DNA from: Butyrivibrio sp.
GTDB taxonomy: Bacteria > Bacillota > Clostridia > Lachnospirales > Lachnospiraceae
Direction: 5' to 3'
NCBI GenBank assembly: GCA_024680925.1
Contig: JAILBM010000350.1
Coordinates: 1-40,686, forward strand
DNA: 40,686 nt
Part shown: piece after piece, positions 1 through 8,912 of the stretch
How the letters are laid out: each line of letters begins with the position of its first letter
Numbering within the stretch: position 1 is the stretch's first letter
Translations under genes and position numbers: made by a program
The notes under the pieces: model-generated
Seen by the model: the letters and a program-made list of their open reading frames with translations, nothing else
What the model was told of the DNA's origin: nothing
Database searches by the model: none

Positions 1-787
1 CTATTCTGATCTTTTTACAGTCTCTTGGAGCTTTTTTACTTTTTTTACACTGTAATTTCCCTCTGGTCCATTATTCTATTCTGACCTTTTTACAGTCTCT
101 TTGAGGCTTTTTTTACACTGTAATTTCCCTCTGGTCCATTATTCTATTCTGATCTTTTTACAGTCTCTTTAGGGTTTTTTTACTTTCTTACACTGTAATT
201 TCCCTCTGATTCATTATTCTATTCTGACCTTTTTACAGTCTCTTTAGGTTTTTTTTACTTTCTTACACTGTAATTTCCCTCTGGTCCATTATTCTATTCT
301 GACCTTTTTACAGTCTCTTTGAGGCTTTTTTTACTTTTTCCACTGTAATTTTCCTCTAACCTATCAATCTATCCTTCTCTTTTTACAGTCTCTTTTTGGC
401 ATTTTCACTTTTTTCTACTGTAATTCCCCTCAAATGTGTCAATCTGCACTGACCTTTTTACAGTCTCTTTTTGGCATTTTCACTTTTTTCTACTGTAATT
501 CCCCTCAAATCTGTCAATCTATCCTGCTCTTTTTACAGTCTCTTTTTGGCATTTTCACTTTTTCCACTGTAATTTTCCTCTAACCTATCAATCTATCCTT
601 CTCTTTTTACAGTCTCTTTTTGGCATTTTCCCTTTTTCCACTGTAATTTTCCTCTAGCCTATCAATCTATCCTCCTCTTTTTACAGTCTCTTTTTGGCAT
701 TTTCACTTTTTTCCACTGTAATTCCCCTCAAATCTGTCAATCTGCAAATCTGTCAATCTGCACTGACCTTTTTACAGTCTCTTTTGG
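1..787. repeat. Tandem array of ~75-bp units (10 complete plus 1 partial; continues beyond the left edge). Each unit carries TTACAGT and ACTGTAA, which are reverse complements.
   Basis: TTACAGT starts at 15, 90, 158, 233, 308, 383, 458, 533, 607, 681, 772. ACTGTAA starts at 49, 117, 192, 267, 342, 417, 492, 566, 640, 715. Counted by hand from the sequence. Confidence 0.95.
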
Positions 788-820
788 ACGTTTTTATTTA
801 ACAATCCCAAATAGACTACT

Positions 821-1135
821 TTATCTATAATTATCAATATTTTCCAATCTGCTGTAAGCCAGTTTGGTATATGCATCAACCCAGCCTTTTTCCTCGGAAG
901 TAATTTGCTGCTGATCAGCACAGTAAGATAAGAAAAATTGATATTGCTTTTTGGCTTCATCATATTTCTTATCATGGTAGAGATTATCTGCAACTTCAAA
1001 TAAAGCCTTGAATCTCATTGGATGATCCGGATTATCATTAAAAAATTGCTGATATATCTTTGCTGACAATTTATAATCACCAATTTTCTGATATTCATTT
1101 GCCTGTATTAATTCCTCAGTAACTAAGTTATTCAT
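821..1135 (-). CDS. Small TPR-like tetratricopeptide protein (104 aa)
   Basis: ORF with helical-repeat pattern (YQKIGDYKLSAKIYQQFFNDNPDHP...FEVADNLYHDKKYDEAKKQYQFFLSYC) typical of TPR/SEL-like helices. Confidence 0.6.
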   Translation of the reverse strand: MNNLVTEELIQANEYQKIGDYKLSAKIYQQFFNDNPDHPMRFKALFEVADNLYHDKKYDEAKKQYQFFLSYCADQQQITSEEKGWVDAYTKLAYSRLENIDNYR

Positions 1136-1336
1136 ATATCTAACCCTTCAATGCCCACTACTTATATACATGCACCTTTACTCGACAACTATATCTTTTC
1201 ATATATCCAAGTCCCAATTCCTTCTACTTATATGCAACTTTTCTCAATAAATCCATTAGTAATATATCCCTAACTCACAGCCCACTCTTTAAATATTCTA
1301 TCCTCAGCAATCATATTACTCACATTTTCCAAAGGT

Positions 1337-1828
1337 TCACTGCTTACTCCTTGTAAGAACCTTCTTATGATAGCCCTTTTCATTACAATATGGACATTTC
1401 ATTTTTCTGCGACGACCGATGTGTGGATCCCACACTACTACTGACATGGTAGGTACATATCTCTCACCGCATGGACATTTTATTTTTCTGCGACGACCTA
1501 TGTGTGGAGCCCACACTACTACTGACATGGTAGGCACATATCTCTCACCGCAATTAGGGCACTCATAATAACCTGCATCATACTCAATTTTAACTCCTAT
1601 AAATGCAGCTCCAAAAATACCGATAATTCCTGCCACCAAAAGCACTATATATAAAGATGTATTACCATCCTCTGCCAGTATATCTGCAATGAATATTATT
1701 ACAAGATATACCGGTATGTTTACAGCCAGCATGTACCATTCAATATTTAGCAGGTTCTTATCAGCTTTTTGCTTTTGCTCCTGTAGCTCAATTAAATTTT
1801 CTTCTGCCATCTTTTTGTATTCTTCCAT
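1337..1828 (-). CDS. Membrane protein with C-terminal Cys4 zinc-ribbon containing an internal 27-aa duplication
   Basis: Two hydrophobic helices (YMLAVNIPVYLVIIFIADIL; LYIVLLVAGIIGIFGAAFIGV), then CPNC...KCPC...KCPYC. Confidence 0.7.
   Translation of the reverse strand: MEEYKKMAEENLIELQEQKQKADKNLLNIEWYMLAVNIPVYLVIIFIADILAEDGNTSLYIVLLVAGIIGIFGAAFIGVKIEYDAGYYECPNCGERYVPTMSVVVWAPHIGRRRKIKCPCGERYVPTMSVVVWDPHIGRRRKMKCPYCNEKGYHKKVLTRSKQ
1391..1552 (-). repeat. Two-copy 81-bp direct tandem repeat inside the zinc-ribbon CDS
   Basis: Copies 1391-1471 and 1472-1552 differ at about 4 of 81 positions by eye. Confidence 0.9.
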
Positions 1829-1954
1829 AATGACATGTTCCCCGGTCAGGAGTTCATTATATAATCAAACCTCATATAAAAGCTTCAAAACTTTTTATAG
1901 TACTCAATACAAAAAATCATTATTCATAATAAAATTGCATCTTTCAATCAACAA

Positions 1955-2015
1955 ATAATCCGTTTTAATCAGCAAACTGCATTCATTTAAAGCACTGCCA
2001 ATTAAAACGGATTAT
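1955..2015. repeat. 15-bp perfect inverted repeat ATAATCCGTTTTAAT / ATTAAAACGGATTAT downstream of polC
   Basis: Arms 1955-1969 and 2001-2015 with 31-nt loop. Possible polC 3' end structure, but the T-run is weak. Confidence 0.75.
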
Positions 2016-2127
2016 ACTTCTTTTTCCGCCTCTATAAATTAATCTCACAAATAAAGAAAAATATATTTATTACTCACCTAATTCTTCTCAAAAAAGCCAA
2101 CAAAAGAATCTTTACCACATACTGAAT

Positions 2128-5100
2128 TTATCCAAACAAATCAAAAAGAGAAATCTGGTTACTTTCAGGGATATCTCCAAGAAGTCCCATATTAGCCATC
2201 TTTTCTATTACTGCCTGAGGACACTTTGTTCTTTCTCTGAAATCATCCCTTGAAAGGAACGGGCCGTCCTTGGCTGCTTCAACTACCGCATCGGCAGCTT
2301 TTTCACCCATACCGTCAATACTGTTAAGAGCAGGCATGATCTTATCTCCAATAACCTGGAAGGATCTTGACTGAACCTTAAAAATATCTATAGGAACAAA
2401 TTCTATTCCACGTTCATACATCTCTTCTACAAGACGCATATCATAAAGCTCATTCTGCTCGGCATTGGACAAAGAGTCTTTTCTGCTTCTGTACTCATTC
2501 ATAATGCCTCGAAGGTGGGCTTCGCCCTGACACATATGCTCATAGTTAAAAGCTTTGGCTCTTATACTAAACCAGGCAGCATAAAAAGCCTGTGGAATAT
2601 AGGCTTTAAAATATGCAATACGCCATGCCATCATAACGTAAGCTGCAGCATGAGCCTTAGGGAACATGTAAGCTATTTTTTCACAAGACCAGATATACCA
2701 GTCAGGTACACCGTGATCTATCATGTCCTGCTTCCAGGTCGGCCAGTTGCCTTCCTTGCCCTTGGCAACTTTACCTTTACGAACAGCCTCCATGATCTTG
2801 AAGGATTCTGATGGATCAAGTCCCTTCTGGATCAGATAGATCATAATGTCATCACGAGTACAAATAGCTGTATCGATAGTAGCCTTTCCTTCCTGGATAA
2901 GGGTCTGGGCATTTCCAAGCCATACATCCGTACCATGGGCAAGACCTGCAATACGAATAAGGTGAGAAAAGGTTGTTGGCTTGGCATCAATAACCATCTG
3001 CATGGCAAAATCGGTACCAAACTCCGGAAGTCCAAGGCATCCCAGCTTTGTACCACCAATTTGCTCAGGAGTTATATTAAGAGCATCTGTATTCATAAAC
3101 AGGCTCATAACGTTTTTATCATCCAAAGGAACTGTCTTAGGGTCAAGACCTGTACAATCCTGAAGAAAACGAATCATGGTAGGATCATCATGGCCCAGAA
3201 TATCGAGTTTCAACAGGTTGTGGTCGATTGAGTGATAATCGTAATGAGTCGTTATGGTAGCCGTTGTCATATCATTGGCAGGATGCTGTACAGGGGTAAA
3301 AGAGTTAATGTCCTCACCCACAGGTAATACTATAATTCCTCCGGGATGCTGACCTGTACCTCTTCTTACTCCTACAAGTCCCTGTAATACTCTGTTTATT
3401 TCACACTTTCGTTTACTAAGTCCGATTCCATCATAGTACTTTTTGACATAACCATAAGCTGTTTTGTCTGCAAGACCTGCTATAGTTCCTGCACGGAAGG
3501 TCTGTTCATCACCAAAAATAACTTTAGTATAGTTATGTGCTTTAGACTGGTACTCACCGGAGAAGTTAAGGTCAATATCAGGCTCTTTATCTCCCTTAAA
3601 TCCCAGGAAGGTTTCGAAAGGAATATCAAACCCATCCTTTATCATCATAGCTCCGCATTTCGGACATCTCTTATCAGGCATATCACATCCTGAATTTCCG
3701 CCATAGGCTTTGACTTCTTCCGAATCAAAATCACTATACTTACATTTCGGACATACATAGTGAGGGCTCAGGGAATTAACTTCCGTAATACCTGAAGTAA
3801 ATGCCACGAAAGAAGAACCTACAGATCCACGGGAACCAACCAGATATCCGTCCTCATTGGATTTCCAAACCAGCTTCTGGGCAATAATGTACATAACCGC
3901 AAATCCGTTTTTGATAATGGAATTAAGTTCTCTTTCCAGTCGTTCCTGAACTATAGGCGGAAGCTCTTCACCGTAGATTTCATGAGCCTTGTCATAACAA
4001 ATCTTTGTAAGAATCTCATCACTGTTTTCAATAACAGGAGGACATTTATCAGGTCTTACCGGAGATATGCTCTCACACATATCCAGAATCTTTCTGGTAT
4101 TGGTGATTACCACCTCTTCTGCCTTATCACTTCCAAGATAATCGAACTCTCCCAGCATCTCCTCTGTAGTTCTAAGATACAAAGGCGCAGGAGATTCATC
4201 ATCAAAGCCTCGTCCCGCCTGAATAATGGTACGATATATCTCATCGCTTGGATTTAAAAAGTGAGAGTCACAGGTTGCAACTACAGGCTTATTAAACTGT
4301 TCTCCAAGCTTTACTATTTTTTTATTAATTTCTCTTATATCATCATCAGAATGTATGTCATCATATCTGTCTGAATCCACCATGAAATGGTTATTGCCTA
4401 TAGGCTGAATTTCCAGATAATCATAGAAATTCACCAGCTTTGCAATCTCTTCATCCGGTCTTCCCTCTACCACTGCTCCGTAGAGTTCTCCTGCACAGCA
4501 GGCACTTCCCACAATAATACCTTCACGATATTTCATAAGCTCGCTCTTTGGGATAAGAGGAAACCTGTGAAAATACTTTACATGCGAATTACTTACAAGA
4601 GTATACAGATTAACTCTTCCAAGTGTATTCTTGGCAAGCAAAATACAGTGATGAGGACGAAGATGCCTTACAGTCTGAGGTGTGGATACACCAAGGGCAT
4701 TAACGTCTGTTAAAGTCACACAGTTTTTTTCCTTGAGCATAGGTAAGAACTTAAGGAAAATAAGAGCTGTACACTCAGCATCATCTACAGCTCTGTGATG
4801 GTGTTCAAGAACTACATTTAAAGTCTTGGCTACGGCATCAAGAGTATGCTTTGCCTGTAACGGAAAAAATGTTCTTGAAAGACCCAGGGTATCTACGGTT
4901 GTGTAATCTGCAGGAATTCCAAGATTTCTGCAGTTCTGATTTATAAAGCTGATATCAAAGGCAACATTATGTCCTACAATAACGCAGTCCTTACAAAATT
5001 CCACAAACCTTGGAAGTATCACATCGATGGAAGGTGCATTCATAACCATTTCATCCGTAATACTTGTAAGCTTGGTGATTTTAAAAGGAATTGGAACCTT

Positions 5101-6702
5101 AGGATTTACAAATTCGGAAAATCTGTCTATGATCTGTCCGCTTTTTACTTTAACGGCACCAATTTCTATTATTCTGTTTCTAAGAGGCGAAAAACCTGTT
5201 GTCTCAATATCAAATACGACGTAGGTACTGTCATCTACAGATTGTTTCTTGTCATTAACAACAATTTCCTTAAGGTCATCTACAAGATATGCTTCTACAC
5301 CCAGTATCAGCTTAAAGAAATCCTGTCTGTCGGGATTTTCTTCACCGGCTTCCTTACGTGCCTTCTTCTCGGCACTCCACAGATCATCCCATACATGATT
5401 GGCTTCTGTAAGAGCCTGAACAACGCCATGGTCTGTTATGGCAATTCCGGGCATTCCCCACTTATAAGCCTGTTTAACAATATCCTTAACTTCACTTACA
5501 CCATCCATATCACTCATTTTGGTATGGCAGTGCAGCTCTACTCTTTTTACAGGAGCATTATCTGATCTCTTTACCGTAAAATCAGGAATTTTCTTAACTC
5601 CCACTACAGAGCCTATGGTAAGCTCATGATCGAATTTATCAATCATGGTTATTCCCTTAAGCTTAATAAATGCACCTTTCTTGATATTTTTTTCAAGTTC
5701 GGGCACATCTTCTGTATGGGTGAACATTTTAACCGTAATGGTGTCTGTAAAATCAGTCACATCAAAAATAAGAATGGTCTTTTCATTTCTGATATCTCTC
5801 TTATCATAGGCTATAACCTGGCCGTGAACTGTTACTTCACCCATTTCACCTATTATCTCAGACATCTTGATTGTTTCATCATCGAAATCTCTGCCAAAAA
5901 CGACATCGGGATTATCGGACTTTTTGAAGCCTCCCCCAAAACCGCTGCGAGGTTTCCATTTGCTCTTATCAAAGGTTTTTCCACCACCAAAGCCTGAAGA
6001 GGAGCCCTGTTTTCCACCATTTGAATCAGATGAAGGTGCCAAAGCTTTATTTTCTGCAGCTTTTGCAGTTCCTTCTTTTGCCTCTTTTTTCTCAAGAGCC
6101 TGCTTTTTTCTTTCCTCGGATTTTTGCTCGGCAGCTTCGATCCTGGCAGCAATTCTGGCTGATTCAGCAGTGTAATCAGGAGTGTCTTTTTTCTTTTCAA
6201 CCTCTTTAAACTGCGCAGAAAGATTAACATTTAAGCCACAGCGCTCATTCATAACCTTATCAAGAATCCTCATAATATCCTGGGATTTCTGATTGGCTAC
6301 AACAGTATCCTCCATAATGACTATCATTTCTTTTTCCGAAGGATACTCAAAATCAGCATTGTTAAGAATTACATACTCTATTGGGTCATACTCCTTGATT
6401 TCCTCAAAGAGACTCTCCTTATAGATTTCCATCAGCGTCTTTGGATTATATTGCGCTGACAGGTTAAACTTTTCATATATTTTTATAGTCAGATCTTCAT
6501 TAACAAAGAACTGCTTTTTTATCTCTTTTTCAGTCTTATTTATATAGGACTTATCAATAAGAACATTGCTTGATAAATAAATACGGATATAATCCTGCTT
6601 TCTTGTGGTGGAAACCTTGTCAATATTGGTTTCCTGCATTATATCCTTTAAATTCCCCTCTAATTTGAGTGTAGGGAACACATCAAAAAAAGCTTTAGCC
6701 AT
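2128..6702 (-). CDS. polC: DNA polymerase III alpha subunit, PolC type (PHP plus DEDD exonuclease)
   Basis: 1530-aa ORF. Exonuclease motif YVVFDIETTGFSPLRNRIIEIG, PHP motif HCHTKMSDMDGV, polymerase motifs including PDIDLNFSGEYQ. ORF track begins at a TTG (6720) that overlaps the Shine-Dalgarno; ATG at 6702 (MAKAFFDVF) preceded by GAGGG is preferred. Confidence 0.97.
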   Translation of the reverse strand: MAKAFFDVFPTLKLEGNLKDIMQETNIDKVSTTRKQDYIRIYLSSNVLIDKSYINKTEKEIKKQFFVNEDLTIKIYEKFNLSAQYNPKTLMEIYKESLFEEIKEYDPIEYVILNNADFEYPSEKEMIVIMEDTVVANQKSQDIMRILDKVMNERCGLNVNLSAQFKEVEKKKDTPDYTAESARIAARIEAAEQKSEERKKQALEKKEAKEGTAKAAENKALAPSSDSNGGKQGSSSGFGGGKTFDKSKWKPRSGFGGGFKKSDNPDVVFGRDFDDETIKMSEIIGEMGEVTVHGQVIAYDKRDIRNEKTILIFDVTDFTDTITVKMFTHTEDVPELEKNIKKGAFIKLKGITMIDKFDHELTIGSVVGVKKIPDFTVKRSDNAPVKRVELHCHTKMSDMDGVSEVKDIVKQAYKWGMPGIAITDHGVVQALTEANHVWDDLWSAEKKARKEAGEENPDRQDFFKLILGVEAYLVDDLKEIVVNDKKQSVDDSTYVVFDIETTGFSPLRNRIIEIGAVKVKSGQIIDRFSEFVNPKVPIPFKITKLTSITDEMVMNAPSIDVILPRFVEFCKDCVIVGHNVAFDISFINQNCRNLGIPADYTTVDTLGLSRTFFPLQAKHTLDAVAKTLNVVLEHHHRAVDDAECTALIFLKFLPMLKEKNCVTLTDVNALGVSTPQTVRHLRPHHCILLAKNTLGRVNLYTLVSNSHVKYFHRFPLIPKSELMKYREGIIVGSACCAGELYGAVVEGRPDEEIAKLVNFYDYLEIQPIGNNHFMVDSDRYDDIHSDDDIREINKKIVKLGEQFNKPVVATCDSHFLNPSDEIYRTIIQAGRGFDDESPAPLYLRTTEEMLGEFDYLGSDKAEEVVITNTRKILDMCESISPVRPDKCPPVIENSDEILTKICYDKAHEIYGEELPPIVQERLERELNSIIKNGFAVMYIIAQKLVWKSNEDGYLVGSRGSVGSSFVAFTSGITEVNSLSPHYVCPKCKYSDFDSEEVKAYGGNSGCDMPDKRCPKCGAMMIKDGFDIPFETFLGFKGDKEPDIDLNFSGEYQSKAHNYTKVIFGDEQTFRAGTIAGLADKTAYGYVKKYYDGIGLSKRKCEINRVLQGLVGVRRGTGQHPGGIIVLPVGEDINSFTPVQHPANDMTTATITTHYDYHSIDHNLLKLDILGHDDPTMIRFLQDCTGLDPKTVPLDDKNVMSLFMNTDALNITPEQIGGTKLGCLGLPEFGTDFAMQMVIDAKPTTFSHLIRIAGLAHGTDVWLGNAQTLIQEGKATIDTAICTRDDIMIYLIQKGLDPSESFKIMEAVRKGKVAKGKEGNWPTWKQDMIDHGVPDWYIWSCEKIAYMFPKAHAAAYVMMAWRIAYFKAYIPQAFYAAWFSIRAKAFNYEHMCQGEAHLRGIMNEYRSRKDSLSNAEQNELYDMRLVEEMYERGIEFVPIDIFKVQSRSFQVIGDKIMPALNSIDGMGEKAADAVVEAAKDGPFLSRDDFRERTKCPQAVIEKMANMGLLGDIPESNQISLFDLFG

Positions 6703-6716
6703 ACTTCCCTCTTTAA

Positions 6717-7778
6717 TCAATCATTCCAATGGTCCAGCTCGTACTTAAGTGTATCTACGAATTCCTCTTCTTTAACCTTGCGAACAACTTCGCCGTGTTT
6801 TATAAGAAGGCCTTCGCCAACACCACCCGCTATACCAAGATCAGCTTCCTTGGCTTCCCCGGGTCCGTTTACGGCACAGCCCATAACAGCTACCTTAATA
6901 TCGAGATTCTCATATTGCTGCACCATGGTTTCAACGCGGTTTGCAAGTCCGATGAGATCAATCTTGGTTCTTCCGCAGGTCGGGCAGGAAACAACCTCTA
7001 TGCCGCCCTTTCTAAGTCCAAGAGTTCTAAGTATTGTTTTGGCAGTTTTGATTTCTTCACAAGGATCTCCTGAAAGAGAAACTCTTATGGTATCGCCTAT
7101 GCCTTCATTTAAGATAATTCCAAGTCCTACGGAAGACTTTATATTTCCACCGTAGAGTGTTCCTGCTTCTGTAATACCTACATGAAGAGGATAATTGGTC
7201 TGTTTTGCAAGAACCTCATGAGCCTTTACACATAACATTACATTGGAAGATTTGATACTGATGACAAGATTGTCATAACCCATATCCTCAATGATATGAA
7301 CCTTATCCAGAGCGCTCTCACAAAGACCTTCTGCTGTAACACCGCCATATTTTTCCACAAGTTCCTTTTCCAAAGAGCCACTATTTACACCTACTCTGAT
7401 AGGTATATTTCTCTCCCTGGCACAGTTAACAACAGCGGCAATTTTTTCTTTGCTGCCTATATTTCCGGGATTTATACGGATCTTATCCGCACCGTTTTCC
7501 ATGGCAGCTATGGCCATCTTATAGTCGAAATGTATATCAGCTACCAGTGGAATATGAATCTGCTTTTTGATCTCCTTAACAGCCTCTGCAGCCTCCTGTG
7601 TAGGGACAGTGCATCTTATGATGTCACAGCCTGCTGCTTCAAGCTTAAGAATCTGATCTACCGTAGCCTTAACATCCTCAGTCCTTGTATTGGTCATGGA
7701 CTGGATCATGATAGGGTTACCACCGCCGATTACTTTATTTCCAATATGTATTACCTTTGTATTATCTCTAATAGCCAT
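6717..7778 (-). CDS. ispG: 4-hydroxy-3-methylbut-2-en-1-yl diphosphate synthase (MEP pathway)
   Basis: IGGGNPIMIQSMTNTRTEDV, VSCPTCGRTKIDL, VAVMGCAVNGPGEAKEADLGIAGG motifs. Confidence 0.97.
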   Translation of the reverse strand: MAIRDNTKVIHIGNKVIGGGNPIMIQSMTNTRTEDVKATVDQILKLEAAGCDIIRCTVPTQEAAEAVKEIKKQIHIPLVADIHFDYKMAIAAMENGADKIRINPGNIGSKEKIAAVVNCARERNIPIRVGVNSGSLEKELVEKYGGVTAEGLCESALDKVHIIEDMGYDNLVISIKSSNVMLCVKAHEVLAKQTNYPLHVGITEAGTLYGGNIKSSVGLGIILNEGIGDTIRVSLSGDPCEEIKTAKTILRTLGLRKGGIEVVSCPTCGRTKIDLIGLANRVETMVQQYENLDIKVAVMGCAVNGPGEAKEADLGIAGGVGEGLLIKHGEVVRKVKEEEFVDTLKYELDHWND

Positions 7779-7793
7779 TATTATCTCCTAATT

Positions 7794-8858
7794 TCAATGT
7801 AAAAATCTTCCAATATCATTAAACAGAACTACAACCATAAGTATCATCAGTGCTATCATACCTGCCAGATGAACATAGCCTTCTTTTTCCGGTGGTACAG
7901 GCTTTCCTCTAAGAACCTCAATGAAAAGGAATATAAGCTTTCCACCATCGAGAGCAGGCAAAGGTAAAAGATTCATAACACCAAGGTTAACTGACAATAG
8001 AATTGCCAGATCCAGCATTGTAAGAACCAAAGACGGAAGTCCGTACGGCTTTACAGCCTCATAGGTGTCATCCACCACCTTTACTATACCAACAGGGCCT
8101 GATAGATCATTAATGGTAAAGTGGCCTGTAACAAGCATTGCAAGACTTTTCCAGGTCATCTTAAAGTAATAGGTTACTGTATGCCAGGAATAAGGGATAA
8201 TGTCTATTCCTTTTATATCACCGTATTCTCCCACATAAAGGCCCATGTAATATCTTTGAGCTTCTTCATCATATTTGGGAGTTACAATTGTAGTGTACTG
8301 CTGCCCATCACGTTCATAGACAATTTCCAATGCTTCCCCTGCATTAAGCTGGGATATAAGGGTAACTTCCTGACCCATATAAATCTTTTCGCCGTTTATA
8401 CTTACAATGGTATCTCCGGTCATAAGTCCAGCTTCCGCTGCCGCAGAGTCCTCTGTCATACCGGAAATAACAGGAAATGTCCAGCTTGAAAAGGCTGTTA
8501 CTATCACAGCAAGAAGATATGCCAATATGAAATTGAAAAGAGGTCCCGCAAAAACAGTGGCAATTCTTGACCACACCTTGGCATTTTTGTAGGCATGCTC
8601 ATCATATTCTTCAGTTTCCTCTTCCTTGGCTTCTTCAAGGCCGTCCATTCCATCAAATATGCAGGCACCGCCAAAAGGAAGTAATCTTACACTGTACTCC
8701 GTATCTCCCTTTTTTGTTTTAAAAAGGGCCGGTCCCATTCCTACGGTAAATTCCGCAACTCTTATGCCATTAGCCTTGGCAATAAGAAAATGTCCTCCCT
8801 CATGGGAGATAACCAGGATACCAAAAATCACTAAAAAGATAAGTATACTAACAATCAT
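7794..8858 (-). CDS. rseP: M50/site-2 family zinc metalloprotease, RseP/RasP-like, with PDZ domain
   Basis: VISHEGGHFLIAKANG (HExxH), PDZ segment (AAAEAGLMTGDTIVSINGEKI), NLLPLPALDGGKL. Confidence 0.93.
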   Translation of the reverse strand: MIVSILIFLVIFGILVISHEGGHFLIAKANGIRVAEFTVGMGPALFKTKKGDTEYSVRLLPFGGACIFDGMDGLEEAKEEETEEYDEHAYKNAKVWSRIATVFAGPLFNFILAYLLAVIVTAFSSWTFPVISGMTEDSAAAEAGLMTGDTIVSINGEKIYMGQEVTLISQLNAGEALEIVYERDGQQYTTIVTPKYDEEAQRYYMGLYVGEYGDIKGIDIIPYSWHTVTYYFKMTWKSLAMLVTGHFTINDLSGPVGIVKVVDDTYEAVKPYGLPSLVLTMLDLAILLSVNLGVMNLLPLPALDGGKLIFLFIEVLRGKPVPPEKEGYVHLAGMIALMILMVVVLFNDIGRFLH

Positions 8859-8912
8859 TTAAATAAAAATCCTCCTGCGGTTTATCCACAAGTCCAAACC
8901 AAAAACATTTCT

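Noticed and set aside
1-787. CRISPR array
   Set aside because: Both 'repeat' and 'spacer' segments are conserved between units, the unit is ~75 bp with variable T-rich linkers, and no cas genes are present in the window.
772-999. ORF 772-999 (75 aa)
   Set aside because: Overlaps the repeat end and lies out of frame within the better TPR-like CDS 821-1135.
2515-6209. Many plus-strand and alternate-frame ORFs inside polC
   Set aside because: Antisense or frame-shadow ORFs of a strongly supported conserved CDS; Cys/His/Ile/Ser-rich compositions typical of antisense translation.
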